Positions 36,135 to 44,278 of a stretch of DNA of 64,000 nucleotides are shown here, in pieces. Below the pieces are notes generated by a model that was given only the letters and a program-made list of their open reading frames with translations, searched no databases and was not told the DNA's origin. The DNA comes from Actinomycetospora sp. NBRC 106375. GTDB lineage: Bacteria > Actinomycetota > Actinomycetes > Mycobacteriales > Pseudonocardiaceae. Location: contig NZ_BSTS01000001.1 in the NCBI RefSeq assembly GCF_030269665.1, positions 124,001 through 188,000 of the forward strand. Direction: 5' to 3'. Position numbers and translations under genes: made by a program. Position 1 is the first letter of the stretch. Every line of letters begins with the position of its first letter.

Positions 36135-37419
36135 GCGCGAGGACCGCCGGCAGCGAGACCACCGCCAGCACCATGACGTAGTACGCGCCGACCATCGTCG
36201 AGCCGGTGACGCCCCCGAGCCAGGTCAGCAGGTAGGGCGCCGAGCCGCCGAAGAGGGCGACCGACAGGTTGTACGTGATCCCGTGGCCGCTGACCCGGAC
36301 CCGGGTCGGGAAGAGCTCGACGAGGGCGGCGTTGATCACGGCGGCGTAGGCGCCGGCCAGCAGCCCGAAGAGCACCAGCCCGCAGGCGATGAGCCCGAAC
36401 GTCCCCGAGGTGATGAGCAGGAAGCTGGGGTACGAGAGCACGAGCAGGCCCAGGAGGCTCGCCAGCAGCACGGTCCGCCGCCCGACCCGGTCCGAGAGCC
36501 GGGCGCCGCCCACCTCGGCGACCAGGCAGGCCGCCAGCGCGATCACCGAGGGCGCGAAGGCCTGCACGCCGGTCAGCGCCAGGCTCTTCGTGGCGAAGCT
36601 GGGGAGGTAGCCGACGATCATGTAGAACGACGAGGCGTTGGCTGCGACCAGGAAGAACGCGATCACGAGCAGGCGGCGCTGGCGGTGGCCCGCCAGGGCG
36701 GCGCGCACCGGGTTCGCGGCCCGGGCGCGCTCCTCGCGCAGCGCCAGGAAGTAGGGCGTCTCGTCGAGCCGCCGGCGGATGTAGAGACCGACGAGACCCA
36801 GCGGCAGGGCGACCACCAGCGGGATCCGCCAGCCCCAGGACTGCATCTGCTCGGTCGTCAGCATCAGCAGCAGGGCCCCGGGCAGGAGGCTCCCGAGCAG
36901 GGTCCCGACGACCGCGCCGACGGAGATCATCCCGACGAAGAAGCCGCGCCGGTCGACGGGCGCGTGCTCGGCGACGAACGAGACGGCCCCGGAGATCTCG
37001 CCGCCCGCCGAGACGCCCTGCACGAACCGCAGGAGCACGAGCAGCGCGGGCGCCGCGAGCCCGATCGCCGCGTAGCCCGGCAGCAGGCCCATCAGCGCCG
37101 TGGCCGCGGACATCAGCAGGACCGTGAGCGCGAGGGTGCGCTTGCGCCCGATCCGGTCGCCGACCGCGCCCCACACGAAGCCGCCGAGCGGGCGGGCGAA
37201 GAACGCCACGGCGAACACGGCGAGCGTCGAGAGCAGCGCCGTCGTCGGGGCGACCGACGGGAAGAACACGGCCGCGAGCGTGGTGGCGAGCACCGCGTAG
37301 ACCGAGAACTCGTAGAACTCCACGAACGACCCGATGACGCCGCCCGCGAGCAGGCGCCGCAGCGCCCGCCGGGTGGTCGCGTCGTCGGGTGCCGGGAGGG
37401 CGGTCGATTCCGTGGACAT
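36103..37419 (-). CDS. metabolite:H+ symporter (MHS) family MFS transporter
   Basis: A 438-residue, 12-helix MFS protein of the MHS branch: FVEFYEFSVYAVLATTLAAV at helix 1, GDRIGRKRTLALTVLLMSAA as motif A, RFVQGVSAGGEISGA in helix 4 and RRLDETPYF in the central loop. MHS members import organic acids, betaines or aromatic acids with protons. A strong promoter (TTGACA-N18-TAACGT) with the 16-bp palindrome in it lies 36 bases upstream, so this is likely the uptake system for the compound degraded by the neighbouring enzymes. Confidence 0.92.
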   Translation of the reverse strand: MSTESTALPAPDDATTRRALRRLLAGGVIGSFVEFYEFSVYAVLATTLAAVFFPSVAPTTALLSTLAVFAVAFFARPLGGFVWGAVGDRIGRKRTLALTVLLMSAATALMGLLPGYAAIGLAAPALLVLLRFVQGVSAGGEISGAVSFVAEHAPVDRRGFFVGMISVGAVVGTLLGSLLPGALLLMLTTEQMQSWGWRIPLVVALPLGLVGLYIRRRLDETPYFLALREERARAANPVRAALAGHRQRRLLVIAFFLVAANASSFYMIVGYLPSFATKSLALTGVQAFAPSVIALAACLVAEVGGARLSDRVGRRTVLLASLLGLLVLSYPSFLLITSGTFGLIACGLVLFGLLAGAYAAVINAALVELFPTRVRVSGHGITYNLSVALFGGSAPYLLTWLGGVTGSTMVGAYYVMVLAVVSLPAVLALRETARKPLP

Positions 37420-37454
37420 CCGCGCTCCCGGACGTCGTCGTGGCGGGAGGTTAG

Positions 37455-37484
37455 ACGTTAGGTATCTGACGACGTACCTGTCAA
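37455..37484 (-). promoter_or_regulatory. promoter TTGACA-N18-TAACGT of the MHS transporter
   Basis: A consensus -35 TTGACA (37479-37484) and -10 TAACGT (37455-37460) on the minus strand. The palindrome at 37456-37471 covers the -10 and most of the spacer, so a bound protein would block polymerase. Confidence 0.6.
37456..37471. promoter_or_regulatory. 16-bp palindromic operator, site 2 (CGTTAG-GTAT-CTGACG)
   Basis: Matches site 1 with one base difference in the left arm (T for C). It lies between the transporter start and the stop of the metallophosphoesterase gene. Confidence 0.72.
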
Positions 37485-37509
37485 AGAACGGTGGACCACC
37501 GTCGACGGA

Positions 37510-38289
37510 TCATGCCGACGAGGGCCGGACGACCCGCCGCTCCACCGTGATCCGGGGACCGTCCGCGAGCCGGTAGGTGAGGTAGCCGGTGTCGGGATCC
37601 CCCGGCGGCGACGGGAGCTCCGGGACGGCGAACGCGACGCTCGGCGCGGTGATCTGACGCAACCCGTCGATCGTGTCGTCGCGGTGGCGGTGGACGTGCC
37701 CGCCGGCGACGACGGAGACGCCGGCGTCGGCCAGCCGCCGGACGAGGCGCTCCCGGGGACCGCTCGGCGGGACCGCCCAGCGCTCGGCCTCGCCGACGAC
37801 GGGCAGCAGCAGCGGTTGGTGGCAGAACAGCAGGGTCGGCTCGGCCGGTCCGCTCGCCAGCAGGTCGTCGAGCCAGTCCTCCTGCTCGCGCTCGGCGGAC
37901 AGCCCGCTCCCGAGCAGGAGCGAGTTGATGCCGACGAGCCGCCAGCCGGCGTGGCGGTGGACCCACCGGTCGCCACCCCAGACGCGCAGGTAGGCCACGC
38001 GCCGCTCGTCGGTGATCGACGTGTGGTCGCCGAGGTCGTGGTTGCCCGGCACCAGGAGCACCGGGACCGGGAGCTCCCCGATCGCCCGGCGGGCGGCCGC
38101 GTGGTCCTCGGTGCGGTCCGGGTCGTCCAGCACCATGTCGCCGGTGTGGACGACGAGGTCGGGCGGGTCGGCCCGGAGCGCGTCGCGCACCAGCACCCAC
38201 TGGGTGCGGGCCCGGGCGGGCCGGCCGTGCGGATCGTCGTCGGGGCGGGGCGCCGAGAGATGGGTGTCGCTGATCTGGGCGAGCATCAT
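37510..38289 (-). CDS. metallophosphoesterase, CpdA-like
   Basis: A 259-residue calcineurin-fold phosphodiesterase with all five signature blocks: DTHL (ISDTHLSAPR), GDMVLD, GNHDLGDH, FCHQPLL and GGHVHRHRD. It resembles class III cyclic nucleotide phosphodiesterases (CpdA, Rv0805) and may hydrolyse cAMP or another phosphodiester. It starts at ATG 38289 or 38286. It follows an SDR gene by 18 bases and is probably co-transcribed from the P450 unit upstream. Confidence 0.85.
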   Translation of the reverse strand: MMLAQISDTHLSAPRPDDDPHGRPARARTQWVLVRDALRADPPDLVVHTGDMVLDDPDRTEDHAAARRAIGELPVPVLLVPGNHDLGDHTSITDERRVAYLRVWGGDRWVHRHAGWRLVGINSLLLGSGLSAEREQEDWLDDLLASGPAEPTLLFCHQPLLLPVVGEAERWAVPPSGPRERLVRRLADAGVSVVAGGHVHRHRDDTIDGLRQITAPSVAFAVPELPSPPGDPDTGYLTYRLADGPRITVERRVVRPSSA

Positions 38290-38307
38290 GGGCAGGTCCC
38301 CCGTGCC

Positions 38308-39054
38308 TCAGAGCAGGGCCTGGTACGCCCCGCCGTCCACCGGGATCGCGGTCCCGGTGACGAACGCGGCCGGCGACGAGCACAGGAACGCGACCAGCGC
38401 CGCGCACTCCGCGGGATCGCCGAGGCGGCCGGCCGGCACGCCGGCGAGGGCCTCGGCGCGCACCGCGGGGTCGGCGTAGACCGAGCGGACGCGGTCGGTG
38501 TCGTGCAGGCCCGGGAGCACCGAGTTCACGGTGACCCCGTCCCCGGCCACCTCGCGGGCGAGGGTGCGCAGGAAGCCCGTCGCCCCGGCGCGCGCGGTGT
38601 TCGACAGCGCGAGGTTCGGATAGGGCTGGCGCACACCCAGCGAGGTGATCGCGACGACCCTCCCCCAGCCGCGCTCGCGCATCCCCGGCACCGCGGCCAG
38701 GCACATGCCGACCACCGCGAGCAGGCTGCGGTCCAGCGCGGCCTGGTAGTCGCCCAGCGCGGTGTCGGCCACGCGTCCCGGGGCCGGCCCCGGGCCGTTG
38801 ACGACGAGGACGTCGAGCCCGCCGTGGCGCGCCTCGACCTCGCGGACGAACCCCGCGGCCGCCTCCGGGTCGGTGAGGTCGGCGACGGCCCAGTCGGCGC
38901 CCAGCTCCGCGGCGGCCGCCTCGGCACGCCCGGCGTCGGAGCCGCAGAGGGTGACCTCGGCGCCCTCGGCGACGAGCGCCGCCGCGCACGCCCGCCCCAG
39001 CCCGGCCGTCCCGGCGGCCACCGCCGCGCGCCGCCCCCGAATCCCCAGGTCCAC
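38308..39054 (-). CDS. SDR family oxidoreductase, atypical
   Basis: A 248-residue SDR: AAGTAGLGRA cofactor motif, VVNGPGPAPG replacing NNAG (as in the 3-oxoacyl-ACP reductase FabG-like subgroup with a GPG loop), Ser in AITSLGVRQP, and SNTARAGATG, where the usual YxxxK lysine and tyrosine are replaced by Asn and Arg. The GPG/SNTAR pattern is known in a divergent SDR subgroup. The reaction is uncertain. It is followed by the metallophosphoesterase gene and preceded by the ferredoxin remnant. Confidence 0.82.
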   Translation of the reverse strand: MDLGIRGRRAAVAAGTAGLGRACAAALVAEGAEVTLCGSDAGRAEAAAAELGADWAVADLTDPEAAAGFVREVEARHGGLDVLVVNGPGPAPGRVADTALGDYQAALDRSLLAVVGMCLAAVPGMRERGWGRVVAITSLGVRQPYPNLALSNTARAGATGFLRTLAREVAGDGVTVNSVLPGLHDTDRVRSVYADPAVRAEALAGVPAGRLGDPAECAALVAFLCSSPAAFVTGTAIPVDGGAYQALL

Positions 39055-39074
39055 GTGCCCTCCCGCTCAGGTGC

Positions 39075-39303
39075 TCACGAGGCGAAGATGTCGATCTCCT
39101 CGCCAGTCCCGGCATCGAACACCAGCAGCGCGGTCGCCGGACAGGCGCGGGCGAGGCGCAGCGCCGTGTCGTCGGGCAGCGGCGGAGCGCCGGGCACCCC
39201 CTCGGCGACCTCGTCGTCGTCGAACCGGAACCGGTCGGGGTGCTCGGCGACGCAGCGCCCCGAGCTGAGGCAGATGTCCTTGTCGACCTCTGCGGTAGGT
39301 CAC
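39075..39303 (-). pseudogene. 3Fe-4S ferredoxin of the P450 system, with apparent +1 frameshift
   Basis: From 39290 down to the stop at 39075 one frame reads VDKDICLSSGRCV, AEHPDRFRFDDDEV, LRLARACPATALLV and EEIDIFAS: a three-cysteine 3Fe-4S ferredoxin typical of actinobacterial P450 partners. That frame has no start codon. It opens only after the P450 TGA. The well-placed start, GTG 39303 with GGAGG 6 nt upstream and GTGA overlap with the P450 stop, lies one frame off. Removing one base near 39291 restores a 75-residue ferredoxin. Either the gene is broken or the sequence has a one-base error. As written, the P450 lacks its local electron donor. Confidence 0.75.
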
Positions 39304-40511
39304 GACCCTCCTCCGAGCAGCACCGGGTAGGTCGCCCAGTACGGGCGGGCGGTGGTGGTGTCGCGCTCCGGCGAATGCTCGGGGTCGTGGCGGACCCCCG
39401 CCGCGAACAACTGACCCACGGCGCCGGTGACGAGACCGAACAGGTGGGTGTCGGGATCGGTGTCGGGGCGGGCCACGACGCCGGCCGCGAGGTCCTGGCC
39501 GATGCAGACGTGCATCCCCGCGGCGAAGCTCAGCCCGAACGGGGCGACGCCCGCGGGCACCGTGCGGTCCGGGTCGAACGCCGCCGCGTCGGGCCCGAAG
39601 AGCGTGGTGTCCCGGTTCACCGCCTGCAGGTCGATCACCACGGTGGCGCCCTCGGGGATCGTCGTACCCGAGCGCAGCGCGACCGGGGCGAGCGCCCGGC
39701 GCCTGCCGACCGGGCTCGACGGGTTGAGCCGCACCGTCTCGTGCACGGCGCGCTGCAGGAACAGCGGGTCGGTGTGCGCGTGCGCGCGTCCGGGGTGGTC
39801 GGCGAACCAGCCGAGCAGGTGGTCGACGGTGCGCACGAACGCGGTCGCGCTCGTGTGGGCCCCGGCGAGCAGGTAGAACGCGACCTCGCGGCGGACGACG
39901 TGGTGCGGCAGGTCGAGCTCGTCGGCGTGACGCAGCAGGGTGGTCAGGACGTCGCGGGGTGCCTCCGCGTCCCCGGCCGCCAGGATCTCCCGGCGCCGCG
40001 CGATCGACGGCGCGAGGAACTCGGCGTCCCACTCCTCGAGCGCCCGGGCCACCTCCGCGGCCTTCGCGGCCTTGTCGCCCGTGGCGTGCGCCAGCGTCGC
40101 GCCCTCGATGAACCGCATCATGTGCGCGTGCAGCCGGGCGGTCTCGGCGGCGGTGCCCTCCGGGCGGTCGATCCCGGCGGTGAGCGCGGCGAGGTTGAGC
40201 ATCAGCTCGTGGCCCAGGTGCACGAGGTCCACGTGGCCCGCGGCGACGTACGGGGCGAGCGTCTGGGCCGTGACCTCGGGGAACAGGTCGCGCTCGTAGC
40301 GCTCGAAGACGTCGCGGCGGAACATCCGGTTCTCCACGCGGCGCCGGTCGCGGTGCTCGGTGCCGTGCAGGTTCACCAGCACGTCGGCCATGACGACCTC
40401 GCCCTCGTCGTAGAGGGACTGGCGCAGGTCGCGGCTGCGGTAGGCGTCCTTGGCGTCGGCGAACGTGCTCAGGGTGACGACGACCGATTCCCCGGTGGCG
40501 GCTGTGGTCAC
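39300..40511 (-). CDS. cytochrome P450 (first of the His-type pair)
   Basis: 403 residues. Heme loop FAAGMHVCIG (Cys336), ExxR at ETVR 258-261 and VGRRR in the meander. The I helix reads AGAHTS (216-221): where P450s normally have an acidic residue before Thr, this one has His. The same is true of the P450 at 44279 (AGSHST), and the two share YRQHDLEQ/YRSRDLRQ-like N-termini and RRRVENRMFRR. Start GTG 40511 has GGGAGGA 5 nt upstream. GTG 40541 is in frame too. It is transcribed with the ferredoxin from a promoter covered by operator site 3. Confidence 0.92.
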   Translation of the reverse strand: MTTAATGESVVVTLSTFADAKDAYRSRDLRQSLYDEGEVVMADVLVNLHGTEHRDRRRVENRMFRRDVFERYERDLFPEVTAQTLAPYVAAGHVDLVHLGHELMLNLAALTAGIDRPEGTAAETARLHAHMMRFIEGATLAHATGDKAAKAAEVARALEEWDAEFLAPSIARRREILAAGDAEAPRDVLTTLLRHADELDLPHHVVRREVAFYLLAGAHTSATAFVRTVDHLLGWFADHPGRAHAHTDPLFLQRAVHETVRLNPSSPVGRRRALAPVALRSGTTIPEGATVVIDLQAVNRDTTLFGPDAAAFDPDRTVPAGVAPFGLSFAAGMHVCIGQDLAAGVVARPDTDPDTHLFGLVTGAVGQLFAAGVRHDPEHSPERDTTTARPYWATYPVLLGGGS

Positions 40512-40543
40512 GGCTTCCTCCCTCGACCCCGACGGGCTCACGG

Positions 40544-40571
40544 ACGCTAGTCGTCAGTCCCCTGACGTCAA
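40544..40571 (-). promoter_or_regulatory. promoter TTGACG-N16-TAGCGT of the P450-ferredoxin unit
   Basis: -35 TTGACG at 40566-40571 and -10 TAGCGT at 40544-40549 on the minus strand, 33 bases before GTG 40511. Operator site 3 fills the spacer. Confidence 0.6.
40552..40567. promoter_or_regulatory. 16-bp palindromic operator, site 3 (CGTCAG-TCCC-CTGACG)
   Basis: Perfect 6-4-6 palindrome. It overlaps the stop codon of the Gfo/Idh/MocA gene and lies between the -35 and -10 of the P450 promoter. Confidence 0.75.
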
Positions 40572-41603
40572 CCCGCCGTCGACGGCGTCGGCCACCCGCA
40601 GGGCGGCGACGCCGTCGGCGAAGGTCGGCAGATCCCCGGCCGCGTCGTCCCCGGCCACACGCGCGACGAGCGCCCGGACGAGCCGGGTGAACGGCTCCGT
40701 GGCGGCGCCGGCGGCGGCGACGATCTCGGTGACCTCCTCGCCGGCGCGGGCCCCGGAGAGCCGCACGGGGAAGTGCCCCGTGTGCCCGGCCGCCTCGGCG
40801 AGCAGCACCCCCTCGGAACCGTGCGCGACGAGCCGCCACCCCGCGCCGGCGGGCGCGACCCACGAGCTGTGCACCGAGCACAGGCCCTCGCCGTCGAGCC
40901 GGGCGACCCAGGCCGCCGAGTCGACGCTGTCGGCCGGCAGCGGCCCGTCGGGGCCCGGCCAGGAGGGGGCGCGGCGCGCCACCACGCCGCGGACGTCGGA
41001 GAGCCCGCCGAACACCCACCGCAGGATGTCGGCGGTGTGCAGCCCGTGGACCCGCAGCGAGCTCGCCCCGTGCGCGGCGTCGGCGCACCACCCCGAGCCG
41101 CTCACCGCGGCCGGCATCGTGAACGTCGGGTAGAACGCCTGGACCGCGACGTTGTCGACGCGACCGATCCAGCCCTCGGACACGCGGCGGCGGAGCTCGG
41201 CCAGGCCCGGCCAGAACCGCGACTGCATGTCGACCACCGCCAGCCGCCCCGAGACCGCGGCCGCGTCGGCCATCGCGAGCCCCTCCGCCGTCGAGCGGGC
41301 CAGCGGCGCCTCGCAGAGCACGTGCTTGCCCGCCGCGAACGCCGCCGTTGCCATCGCCGCGTGCCGGCTCGGCCGGGTCGCCACGTCCACGAGGTCGACG
41401 TCCGGGTCGGCGCACAGCGCCTCGAAGCCCACGTGGGCCCGCGGGACGCCGTGCGTGCGGGCGGCCTCGTCGGCGGTGTCGCGGTGCGCGGTCGCGACGG
41501 CGGCGAGCTCGACCAGGCCCTCGCGGACCAGCGCGGCGTAGACCGGGAGGTGCGTGCCGGCCGCGTAGTTCAGGCCGACGACACCGATGCGCAGCGGCGT
41601 CAC
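40554..41603 (-). CDS. Gfo/Idh/MocA family oxidoreductase
   Basis: A 349-residue NAD(P)-dependent dehydrogenase of the glucose-fructose oxidoreductase family: RIGVVGLNYAAGTHLPVY at the N-terminal Rossmann fold, VDLVDVATRPSRHAAMATAA, GKHVLCEAPLARS (the EKP motif reads EAP, so the usual Lys is absent), and ASSLRVHGLHTADILRWVFG in the substrate domain. The loss of the lysine could change catalysis. GTG 41603 overlaps the LLM stop (GTGA). It is part of the minus-strand unit FAD protein-LLM-Gfo. Confidence 0.87.
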   Translation of the reverse strand: MTPLRIGVVGLNYAAGTHLPVYAALVREGLVELAAVATAHRDTADEAARTHGVPRAHVGFEALCADPDVDLVDVATRPSRHAAMATAAFAAGKHVLCEAPLARSTAEGLAMADAAAVSGRLAVVDMQSRFWPGLAELRRRVSEGWIGRVDNVAVQAFYPTFTMPAAVSGSGWCADAAHGASSLRVHGLHTADILRWVFGGLSDVRGVVARRAPSWPGPDGPLPADSVDSAAWVARLDGEGLCSVHSSWVAPAGAGWRLVAHGSEGVLLAEAAGHTGHFPVRLSGARAGEEVTEIVAAAGAATEPFTRLVRALVARVAGDDAAGDLPTFADGVAALRVADAVDGGLTSGD

Positions 41604-42625
41604 GCGGGGACCGAGGGGACGGTCGACCGGTCGAGCGCGGGCAGCACCTCGGTCCCGAACAGCTCCATGGCCCGCAGGACCGACCGGTGGTCCGGGCCGG
41701 TCGGGTAGCGGAAGATCATGAGGAAGTCGTCGACGCCCGCCTCGTCGCGGAAGCGCCCGATGGTCTCGACGCACTCCTCGGGGGTGCCGAAGACGAACCG
41801 GTCGCGCACGAACTCCTCGAGGGTGATCTGGTCGGCGCTCGTGACGCCGGGCAGGTCGGTGATCGCGCCGTAGTCGAACAGGGTGCGGGCCATCGCGAGC
41901 GCGGTGTCGCCGAAGAGCTCCAGGGCCTCCTCGCGCGAGGTGTACGGCCAGCAGAAGCGGATCGAGGTCACGTGCGGGCGCCGGCCGGCGGCCTCCGCCG
42001 CGGCGCGGTAGTCGGCGGCCATGGCCTTCATGGTGTCCAGCGACATCAGGGCGTTGGTGATCCAGCCGTCGCCGAGGCGCCCGGCGCGGCGCAGGCCACC
42101 GGGCGTCCAGGCCGCGAGGTGCAGCGGGACGCCGCCGTCCTGCAACGGGCGCGGCAGCACGGCGAGGTCGTCGAAGCGGTGCAGCCGGTCGTCGAAGGAG
42201 AAGCGCTCCTGGGTGTGCGCCGCCCGCACGATGCGCACGGTCTCGTCGAAGCGCTGGGCCCGGTCGTCCCAGGGCACGCCGGCGGCGGCGTAGTCGACGG
42301 GCATGTAGCCGGCGCCGAGCCCGAGCCAGGCGCGCCCGCCGGAGAGCTGGTCGAGGATCGCGGCGTCCTGCGCGAGGACGACCGGCGCGTAGAGCGGGGC
42401 GATGGCGATCGCCGTCCCGACGCGGACCCGCTGCGTCCGGGCGGCGATCGCGAAGGCGAGGTGCAGGGGCGCGCCGAAGTACTCGTCGGAGTCCTTGTGC
42501 TCCGTGGTCAGCGCGGCCGAGAAGCCGAGCCGGTCCGCGGCCTCGGCCTGCTCGAGGATCTCCGCCAGCACGGTCTGCGGCTCGCCGGTGACCTGGCCCT
42601 GCGTGAACAACACTCCGACCGACAT
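41600..42625 (-). CDS. LLM class flavin-dependent oxidoreductase
   Basis: A 341-residue luciferase-like monooxygenase subunit: ALTTEHKDSDEYFGAP, VGTAIAIAPLYAPVVLAQDA, LDQLSGGRAWLGLGAGYMP and PLHLAAWTPGGLRRAGRLGD are conserved F420/FMN-contact blocks. ATG 42625 has GAGGAGA 6 nt upstream. It lies 28 bases after the FAD-binding gene and overlaps the Gfo gene. It probably oxygenates a ketone or other carbonyl compound in the cluster's pathway. Confidence 0.9.
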   Translation of the reverse strand: MSVGVLFTQGQVTGEPQTVLAEILEQAEAADRLGFSAALTTEHKDSDEYFGAPLHLAFAIAARTQRVRVGTAIAIAPLYAPVVLAQDAAILDQLSGGRAWLGLGAGYMPVDYAAAGVPWDDRAQRFDETVRIVRAAHTQERFSFDDRLHRFDDLAVLPRPLQDGGVPLHLAAWTPGGLRRAGRLGDGWITNALMSLDTMKAMAADYRAAAEAAGRRPHVTSIRFCWPYTSREEALELFGDTALAMARTLFDYGAITDLPGVTSADQITLEEFVRDRFVFGTPEECVETIGRFRDEAGVDDFLMIFRYPTGPDHRSVLRAMELFGTEVLPALDRSTVPSVPA

Positions 42626-42653
42626 CGTCGTCTCCTCGGGGGTCCGGGACTGC

Positions 42654-44111
42654 TCAGGAGGTGGGCTCGGGATCGAGCCGCACGAGCGCGATGCGGGTGT
42701 CGAGCATGCTCGGCAGCCCCGCGTGGAGGACCGATCCGTGGCCGCCGCCGCCCGCGACGTCGCGCGCCGCGGCCCGCCCGGCGACGCGGCCGAGCGTGAA
42801 GCCGCCGCTGATGTGGATCCCGCCGAGGTCCGAGACCGGGTTGAGCCCGCCCACGCAGTCGCCCGCGGCGAACAGCCCCGGGATCGCGTCGCCGAACACG
42901 TCGAGGACCTGCAGGTCGGTGGTGACGCGGAAGCCGCCGCAGCAGAAGTTGATGCCCTCCACCATCGGCACGGCGGTGAACGGCGCCCGGGTGCACGTCC
43001 GGCGACCGGGCGGGAGCACCACGCGGCCGAAGTCGGGGTCGCGGTCGTCCGTGGTGCCCGCGAGGAAGTCGTTCCACCGCGCGACGGTGCCCTCGAGCGC
43101 CGCCGCCGGGACGCCGACGGCCGCGGCCAGCTCGGGCAGGCTCCCGGCGGAGACCGGCGGCTCGGGCATCTGGCTGATCAGCGTGGCCTTCTCCCGGAAG
43201 ACCTCGTCGTCGACGACGTACCAGGCCCGGCGCCCGGGCTGCTCGTGGAGGCGGTCGACCCGCTCCTCGTACGGCCCGGCCTCGTCGTGGAACCGCTCCC
43301 CCGCGGTGTTGACCGCGATCGCGTCCTCGACGACCGACGACGAGACGATCACGAGCGGCGGCACGAACGTCATGTTGACCAGGTCGCCGCCCACCGCCTG
43401 GCCGAGGAGGTGGCCGTCGCCGCGGCACGTGTCGATGCCCAGGTAGGGCGCCCGGGCCACCACCTCGGGCTGGAAGCGGCGCCGCAGCTCGGGGTTCGAC
43501 TGGTAGCCGCCCGTGGCCAGGACGACGCCGCGGCGCGCGGTGACCTCCAGGGGCGCGTCGTCGTCGCGGCGGTGCGCCCGGACACCGGTGACGCGGCCGT
43601 CGGTGACGACGAGGCGGTCGGCCACCGTGCCGTACCGGACCGTCACACCGGGGCGCGTCGTGTCGGGCGCGAAGGCCCGGCCGAGCATCCAGCTGTCCTC
43701 CACCGCCGCCATCCGGTCGACGGTGTGCTGGCGCGGGCGCGGGATGAAGCGGCTGAAGCGCACGCCGCGCTCGGTGAGCAGCCGGTAGGTCTCGGCGCTC
43801 TCGCGGGCGAACAGCCGGACCAGGTCCTCGTCCCACTCGACGCCGAAGCGGTCGCGGGCCTCGTCGACCATCGCGCGGGCGTCCGCGACGAAGGTCTCCT
43901 CGTCGTCGACGAGGCCCTGCTCGCGCTGCATCGCCGAGTCGACGAACGCCAGGTAGCCGGTGGACCAGACCGCGTTGCCGCCGATGTGGTCCATGGCCTC
44001 GAGCACGACGACCGACGCGCCCTCGTCGGCCGCGGCGGAGAGCGCCGCCATGCCGGCGGGACCGGTACCGAGCACGACGACGTCGGCGTCGAGCGTCTCG
44101 ACCTCGGGCAC
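42654..44111 (-). CDS. FAD-binding protein, fumarate reductase / ketosteroid dehydrogenase type
   Basis: About 485 residues of the FAD_binding_2 family. The dinucleotide motif DVVVLGTGPAGMAALSAAAD is at residues 9-28, then GGNAVWSTGY and RGVVLATGGYQSNPELRRRF. The FAD-closing GLFAAGDCVGGLNPVSDLGG and GFTLGRVAG come near the end. The family oxidises or reduces C-C bonds next to a carbonyl (succinate, 3-ketosteroids). GTG 44111 with GGGAG 6 nt upstream was chosen. GTG 44153 is in frame. The divergent promoter region holds operator site 4. Confidence 0.88.
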   Translation of the reverse strand: MPEVETLDADVVVLGTGPAGMAALSAAADEGASVVVLEAMDHIGGNAVWSTGYLAFVDSAMQREQGLVDDEETFVADARAMVDEARDRFGVEWDEDLVRLFARESAETYRLLTERGVRFSRFIPRPRQHTVDRMAAVEDSWMLGRAFAPDTTRPGVTVRYGTVADRLVVTDGRVTGVRAHRRDDDAPLEVTARRGVVLATGGYQSNPELRRRFQPEVVARAPYLGIDTCRGDGHLLGQAVGGDLVNMTFVPPLVIVSSSVVEDAIAVNTAGERFHDEAGPYEERVDRLHEQPGRRAWYVVDDEVFREKATLISQMPEPPVSAGSLPELAAAVGVPAAALEGTVARWNDFLAGTTDDRDPDFGRVVLPPGRRTCTRAPFTAVPMVEGINFCCGGFRVTTDLQVLDVFGDAIPGLFAAGDCVGGLNPVSDLGGIHISGGFTLGRVAGRAAARDVAGGGGHGSVLHAGLPSMLDTRIALVRLDPEPTS

Positions 44112-44176
44112 GGCGACTCCCGCTACGTTGGGTCCGGCGGTGGGGCGGGTCACAGAGTGGGCAGATCACCGGGCGG

Positions 44177-44192
44177 CGTCAAGCACCTGACG
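44177..44192. promoter_or_regulatory. 16-bp palindromic operator, site 4 (CGTCAA-GCAC-CTGACG)
   Basis: One arm differs by one base from the consensus. On the minus strand its TTGACG could serve as -35 with CACTCT 17 bases on, for the FAD gene. It sits in the gap between divergent FAD and P450 genes. Confidence 0.68.
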
Positions 44193-44205
44193 ACGTCCGC
44201 GCCAC

Positions 44206-44240
44206 TCGACCAGCCCCTGGCGCGTTGCTAGCGTCGTTAG
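44206..44240 (+). promoter_or_regulatory. candidate P450 promoter with adjacent half-operator
   Basis: TCGACC (44206-44211), 17-base spacer, TAGCGT (44229-44234), followed directly by CGTTAG (44235-44240), the left arm of the palindrome. The right arm is poor (GCCACG). Confidence 0.4.
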
Positions 44241-44278
44241 TCACGCCACGCCGATGCCGGATCGCGAGGGAGCGCTCC

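Noticed and set aside
42508-44169. 553-codon minus-strand frame overlapping the FAD_binding_2 gene
   Set aside because: Shifted frame of the flavoprotein gene. Arg/Gly/Pro-rich without motifs.
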